DNA of 64,000 bases from Zingiber officinale. Lineage: Eukaryota; Streptophyta; Magnoliopsida; Zingiberales; Zingiberaceae. Location: contig NW_024589898.1 of assembly GCF_018446385.1 (NCBI RefSeq), positions 981,134-1,045,133 of the forward strand. Reading direction: 5' to 3'. The position numbers and the translations under genes are program-made. The notes under the pieces are model-generated. The model did no database searches. It saw only the letters and a program-made list of their open reading frames with translations, and was not told the DNA's origin. This document shows positions 59,432 to 64,000 of the stretch, in pieces; position 1 is the stretch's first letter, and every line of letters begins with the position of its first letter.

Positions 59432-61352
59432 TCAATCCAGTGGCTTGGCATTTTTGGATGGAGATGATGGAAGCCCCAACCTCAGCGACAGGCCCCATCC
59501 TTCGTTACGCGTCTCTGAAATTGTTGAATCACCTTTTGAGGTACCAGTGACAAATTTGCTGCCAATAAGGTTCTGCTCGAAACTGGTCTCTGCCTTGGAC
59601 ATGAAGCCACTCGTGGTGGCTGCTGTCATACGATACATTTGGTCCTCGCTGAATTGAAGAGATTGATGGTATGCCATCCCAGGATGATTATCGCTGTAAT
59701 ACATGGGATATGCTCCAGCCAGATTTGGGCAGGTAAAGCTTGAGACATGAACAGGCAATTTTCCTTTGAAAGCGGAGGGTTCATTCTTCTTTGAGTTTGG
59801 GCATTGGATTCTGTCCATACTTGAGTTCCTATGTCCATGAGATGGATCAGGGTTGTTGGACTCAGTCCCGGGAATCCTGCTACAAATTATATTTGTAGGT
59901 TTAAAGAAAGTGTACCAGGATGGAAACTGGGAGGTATAGTTGTTCGGGTTGCTGAAATCTGGAATCCCCTTGAGGATATGTCCGAGGCTGCTTGTGTTAC
60001 TATCAGAGGTTTTCAGCGAGGATGGTCTGACATCACTTGCGTTTGGACTAAGATAGCACATTGGGTTGCTGCGGTGCTGGCTCTTCGAAACTCTTCTCGG
60101 AACACAGCCCAGGTTAAGTGCCGCTACGATGATAAAACACGAAAACAAGATAGGTGGATATCTGTTACAATAGGATTCACTTGGATTCCTTTAATTGCAT
60201 TAGTTATGAGCCATATTACCCTACACAACTTGTGGGCTATAACGTCAAGAGCAGATAAAGCTACAAGCATTTTGTCCTGAGCTATATGCTATGAATTGAT
60301 GGATAATAAAATGAGGCGATATTTGTTACCACATACTAACTTAATATAACAGCAGAGTGGCAGTTGGGAAGATGTACCTTCAATACAAGGCTGCAAGAAG
60401 TCTCCAATCTCAGGGGAGTCTTCCTTCCGGATAATGGTGTCAATAGCATCAGTTACTCGATCTACTAATGTCTTCAAGTCCCCGTATTCTGCCTGCATTT
60501 TCACTCACCAAAAAGACATACAGGTATTGAAGAAAACACACATGATTATGCAGGTGACTGATTATAGCCTTGTCATTTGAATGTCTATTCAAAAAAAAAT
60601 ATATTAAAAAAAAAAATCTAATTTAGCCTGGACAAATTTCTTATTTATCTAGATCTAAGATGGGCTTTCAATAGCATTTTATGATGCAGCGTCATTGATT
60701 CAATGACTAACTACAAGTGGGTGCCTTTCAGTTAATTTCAAGCAAACTCAATCCTAAAAAATAACATAATATCACAGAAAAAGGAATATGAGAGACAGGT
60801 GAACAGTTAATATGTTACGATGCACTCTTGCCAATGGAAACTTAAACTAAGAGCATCCTAAGGATAGAAACAAGGTTATAATATGGTGGAAAAACTAAAA
60901 ATATGAACCTCGGAGTTGGCTTTAGAGTACATGATCTCCTCAACCTTCAGAACGACAATGGGGAGCTTCTCCTGCCACTCCTTATTCTTCCTGGTGGCAG
61001 CACTATGCATATCATTGGCCAATCTGCAACCAAAATGAAAATTTGACCATTTCACCTAATAAGAAAATGGAGGCAGCAGTAAATGGTAATAGCAAATCGC
61101 AGAAAAGGTGAAGGAGCAAAGGATGGATCAAAGATCTAATTCTTCTTGCGCTGTCAGAAAAAAGTGGATAGCAATGAGCAAAGGTAGAGAGAGAAATATA
61201 TGTACACGTATAAATACAAGTAGAAGCAAACAGACAAGAAAATGGCCCAACCTGAATATCTCTTGAATAAGGGATCCTCGAATTGGCTTGTGTCTGTCAC
61301 TGTGCCAAGCACGCTTCACACATTCATATGGCCTTGGTCCTGGTCTGGGCAT
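59432..61352 (-). CDS. KIX8/9: KIX8/KIX9-like transcriptional adaptor with EAR motif
   Basis: Four coding exons on the minus strand join in phase: 61252-61352, 60909-61023, 60378-60492 and 59432-60123, about 340 residues. The N-terminal KIX domain (about 1-75) starts MPRPGPRPYECVKRAWHSDR, then PIRGSLIQEIFR, ATRKNKEWQEKLPIVVLK and EEIMYSKANSE. A second conserved block follows (EYGDLKTLVDRVTDAIDTII, LQPCIEAALNLGCVPRR). Near the C terminus GLSLRLGL contains an LxLxL EAR repression motif. In Arabidopsis, KIX8/KIX9 bridge PPD/TIFY proteins and TOPLESS to limit meristemoid divisions and organ size. I choose the ATG at 61352 because the conserved protein starts there; an upstream in-frame ATG at 61427 lies in probable leader. 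A 5' UTR exon ending at about 62097 (CAAG|GTTAGC) is likely. Confidence 0.9.
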
Positions 61353-62884
61353 TGTTTTTTTACCTTTTCTCACTCCTTTTTCCCTCTGATTAACAGTATA
61401 AAACCCCTTCTGAGAAGCAGAATTCATGAGCCACAGTCATAACAGAAAAGGAAAGTCAAAAGGGAAATTTTTTGCCTCTCCTCCCTTTAAGAAGTAGCAA
61501 ACCTCAGTCACACCAATAGTAATGCGTCTTTATAATATTATATCTTGATGTACGCTTGAAGATAGGCATGGAATGTCGATGTTGATAAACATAAACATTT
61601 GAAATAGTTAACTGGAAGTTTCTATCATATATCAAATGGAAATTTTCCCATATTTTGATGTGAAAATTGCAGGTTTTGGCATGGACCTAAGACTGATGAC
61701 TTCATGCAAGTAACTCGAGCTAATTATAGATATGCGCAAGGATGGTGCCATCTTCGTCTCAAAATGCCACGACTCTCAACCCAATTTATGAGGAAATTAA
61801 CCAAGATAGAGTTAGGCAGGCACTAATAAAGAGGGGGAAAATTTTAAATAGAAAAACTAGAACAATCCAACGTTCCTACCTCAAGTTATCAACCCCATCA
61901 CAATGTAGCAAAGATGGTTACCATAATGCCCGAAAATAGAAGATTTTACTACCAAACGACCTAGAATAAACAATAATAGTGGAGTAAAATCCTGCAGATC
62001 CGGTATAACTAAGAGAAAGCATTTCAACCCACTACAAAAACTCCAAATCTACACAGACTACAAAAGGATTGGAGTGTAACAACGAGTTTAGCTAACCTTG
62101 GTCACCTACGAGGCAGCAAAGGGGAAAGACGACAATTGCATACACCGTCACGGAGGCCGTCCTCGTACTCCTCGTCGGCCAAGGCAGCGGTCGAAATAGC
62201 TGCTCCCCTACTTCGCGATCGGAAGGGTTTCGACATCCGATTTCGAAGAGAGATAGTTAATAGTTATTGCCTTACCGCTGACTATGGACACGTGGACGGA
62301 CGGATGAACGACATGGATTGGAATGGAAGGAGGACGTGATAACATTTTTGTTTTCAAAAAAAGCCAAAAGGAAAAATAAAGGGAATAAAATGGATTTTTT
62401 TTTTGCATTTACTTTCACTTTAATTTCGTTTTCAAAAAAATCAAAATGATTTTTCTTTCTTAAAAATTGATAATAAAATAAGCACAAACAATGAAAATCT
62501 ATAAGAAATGAAAATATTAAAAAGAAAAAAAAAAGCTTATTGATGAAGAATTAAAGCACATAGGTCTGAGGCTCCTAACTTAACACCATTCCAATTCAAG
62601 GGAAGAAAATCATGAAAGCACTTCACTTTAATTTTTAGAACATTGAGAACATATTTATTACCATTGGCTATCTCATTTGATAAATTACATAGCTGACAGC
62701 ACAATAATTTAGAACATAACATAAACATTTTTTTTCCAAAAAAAGTGGGGGAAACATCCTTTGTGTGGTAATCGAAACCTCCCTACACATAAGTTTCCAG
62801 ATTGATTTCCTCATCTTATATAGCAGTCTCAGCTACATGTAGTCTTTACATCAAGCAACCTTGTTCCATGGCAGTGTTAACAGA
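61353..62884. other. 5' leader intron and promoter of the KIX gene; 3' flank of PP2C
   Basis: A probable leader intron (about 61420-62096) and a GC-richer 5' UTR exon (about 62097-62290) of the minus-strand KIX gene, then AT-rich DNA. The right part up to 62884 should be the 3' UTR of the PP2C gene. Small frames here show no domain. Confidence 0.45.
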
Positions 62885-63094
62885 TCAGTGATCCAAAGCA
62901 CTTCTAACTGATAAATGAGGCCCTTGTGCGGATTTGACTGTAGGATCGTGATTAAGGAAAATAATGATAACAGTTATGTCATCATGAAAATGTCGGCGGA
63001 CCTTCTTGTCAATCCTTTTCAGGTCTGAATATCGCATCTCTCGTTTTCTAGCTGCTTCATGGAGAGCAGCTTTGATGAGCCTTCTTGCACTTCC
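62885..63094 (-). CDS. Protein phosphatase 2C, clade D (last exon, partial gene)
   Basis: The last coding exon, 70 codons including the stop, starting after an acceptor (TATCACAG). It reads [20 protein letters not shown] then [20 protein letters not shown] and [10 protein letters not shown], the C-terminal metal-binding HDDITV region of clade-D PP2Cs, which act on plasma-membrane H+-ATPase in SAUR-controlled growth. The remaining exons must lie beyond 64000, because no PP2C sequence appears in 63095-64000. Confidence 0.88.
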   Translation of the reverse strand, partial: GSARRLIKAALHEAARKREMRYSDLKRIDKKVRRHFHDDITVIIIFLNHDPTVKSAQGPHLSVRSALDH

Positions 63095-64000
63095 CTGTGA
63101 TAGGAAAAGTTGCAATGCTTAAGGTTTTGCAAATTCATGTATTTCTTAGGACTAGAGGAGCTAAGAATAATGTTTTAAAGAGTCCATGTAAAACTATAGA
63201 GTTCTCACATTTCGATAAAATAAATAAGGACCACAATGCATCTCCAATGTTTATGCTGAATCTTGAAAAGAAAACAATATAAGAGTATGGGGCATATGAT
63301 TGGCAGTGTTAACCGAACGCCTAAGCCACCAGAAAAGTTTTTAACAATGCCTACAGAGTTTGTTAACTGACTTTGAGCATTATAATGAAACCTAAGATGT
63401 ACGGCCATTTGCTAGAGTGGAAGAGCTATTTTACTAGAGACAATTTATAACCTCCAAAGCAAAGAGTCTGTATGCACAGAAAAAGATTAAACACTTTTGG
63501 CAATACACATCCCTATTTAAATTTAAATAACATAAAACTAGAATTTATTTGCTAGGAAGAGAAAATACATGTAAAACTGCCTTGGATGTCATGGCATAGT
63601 TAACCAGATTTGGAAGGAGCAAAACATGTACTCCTTCGAGAGAGAACAAACCATTATGCAATGAGCGTTAACTATATTAAATGGAACCATCAAACCTTCA
63701 CTCATAGATATGTATATAGTAAATTGAAATGGTCGGTTTGGGTTACAGAAGAAAATATGTTGTTAATGGGACTGACACTGTCTGACAGAGTATGTATATG
63801 TCAGAAATAATAAAATTCCAGTCATCCAGAGTTGGACCTTCCATGACACTCCCCCACTTGGATCATCGCTGATGAACACCTCTGATAGTAGTCTGGTTAT
63901 TTATCGGTGCTGCTCCACAAGAATCCCATGTTTTGATGCGGTAGAAGGGTGCCGGCTCACACTCATAATCATTCATCTCATCGAATCACAAGGATCAACG
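63095..64000. other. Intron of the PP2C gene (inferred)
   Basis: More than 900 bp without PP2C coding similarity upstream of the last exon, so this is most likely intron. From about 63840 the composition changes (GACACTCCCCCACTTGGATC), possibly the edge of a repeat continuing past the window; its family is not recognised. Confidence 0.45.

Noticed and set aside
59831-60280. 149-codon plus-strand ORF
   Set aside because: Shadow of the KIX last exon and its upstream intron; no domain.

Overview
This is plant nuclear DNA: AT-rich, intron-rich genes, a tRNA gene with internal promoter boxes, and dense transposable elements. GC-rich first exons followed by AT-rich introns suggest a monocot. A KIX8/9-type gene, from a family reported missing in grasses, points to a non-grass monocot. 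A Zingiberales-like genome is my guess; the sequence does not prove it.

Layout. (1) 0.3-4.75 kb: a membrane-anchored CDK-like protein kinase gene (+). (2) 5.2-8.45 kb: an RTE-type LINE with a clean 15-bp target duplication. (3) 8.55-34.15 kb: one giant inverted-repeat DNA transposon with about 1.1-kb terminal inverted repeats (TIRs). It has dozens of degenerate palindromic repeats of CTGCTACA...TGTAGCAG, a gene for a plant-mobile-domain-like/coiled-coil/Ulp1 cysteine protease, and a second small coiled-coil gene. No transposase was recognised in it. Two later elements sit in the protease gene, each with an exact target duplication: a young 9.7-kb Copia LTR retrotransposon (12727-22460) and a 3.6-kb hAT transposon in reverse orientation (23827-27433). 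(4) 34.6-45.3 kb: an 18-exon class IV acyl-CoA-binding protein gene (ACB domain, kelch repeats, coiled coil), with a roughly 580-bp fold-back in one intron. (5) 45.9-47.5 kb: a tRNA-derived SINE cluster, an unexplained ORF and tRNA-Ala(CGC). (6) 47.7-52.1 kb: a CRS2-associated factor gene (chloroplast group II intron splicing) with a SINE in intron 1. (7) 52.7-53.2 kb: intronless ubiquitin-eS31 (RPS27a) gene. (8) 53.2-56.0 kb: AT-rich intergenic DNA with a short tandem array. (9) 56.0-58.6 kb (-): TPR1-like co-chaperone adaptor. (10) 59.4-61.4 kb (-): KIX8/9-like adaptor with a C-terminal EAR motif. (11) 62.9-63.1 kb (-): last exon of a clade-D PP2C phosphatase whose remainder lies beyond the window.

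The host genes look like unrelated housekeeping and regulatory genes, not a pathway cluster. The most unusual content is the giant TIR element. Its inner organisation (long TIRs, palindrome arrays on both sides, protease gene plus coiled-coil gene) can still be read despite the nested insertions. Its right end lies only about 440 bp upstream of the ACBP start codon. Exon limits come from splice sites and frame continuity read by eye; nothing was searched or aligned by software.
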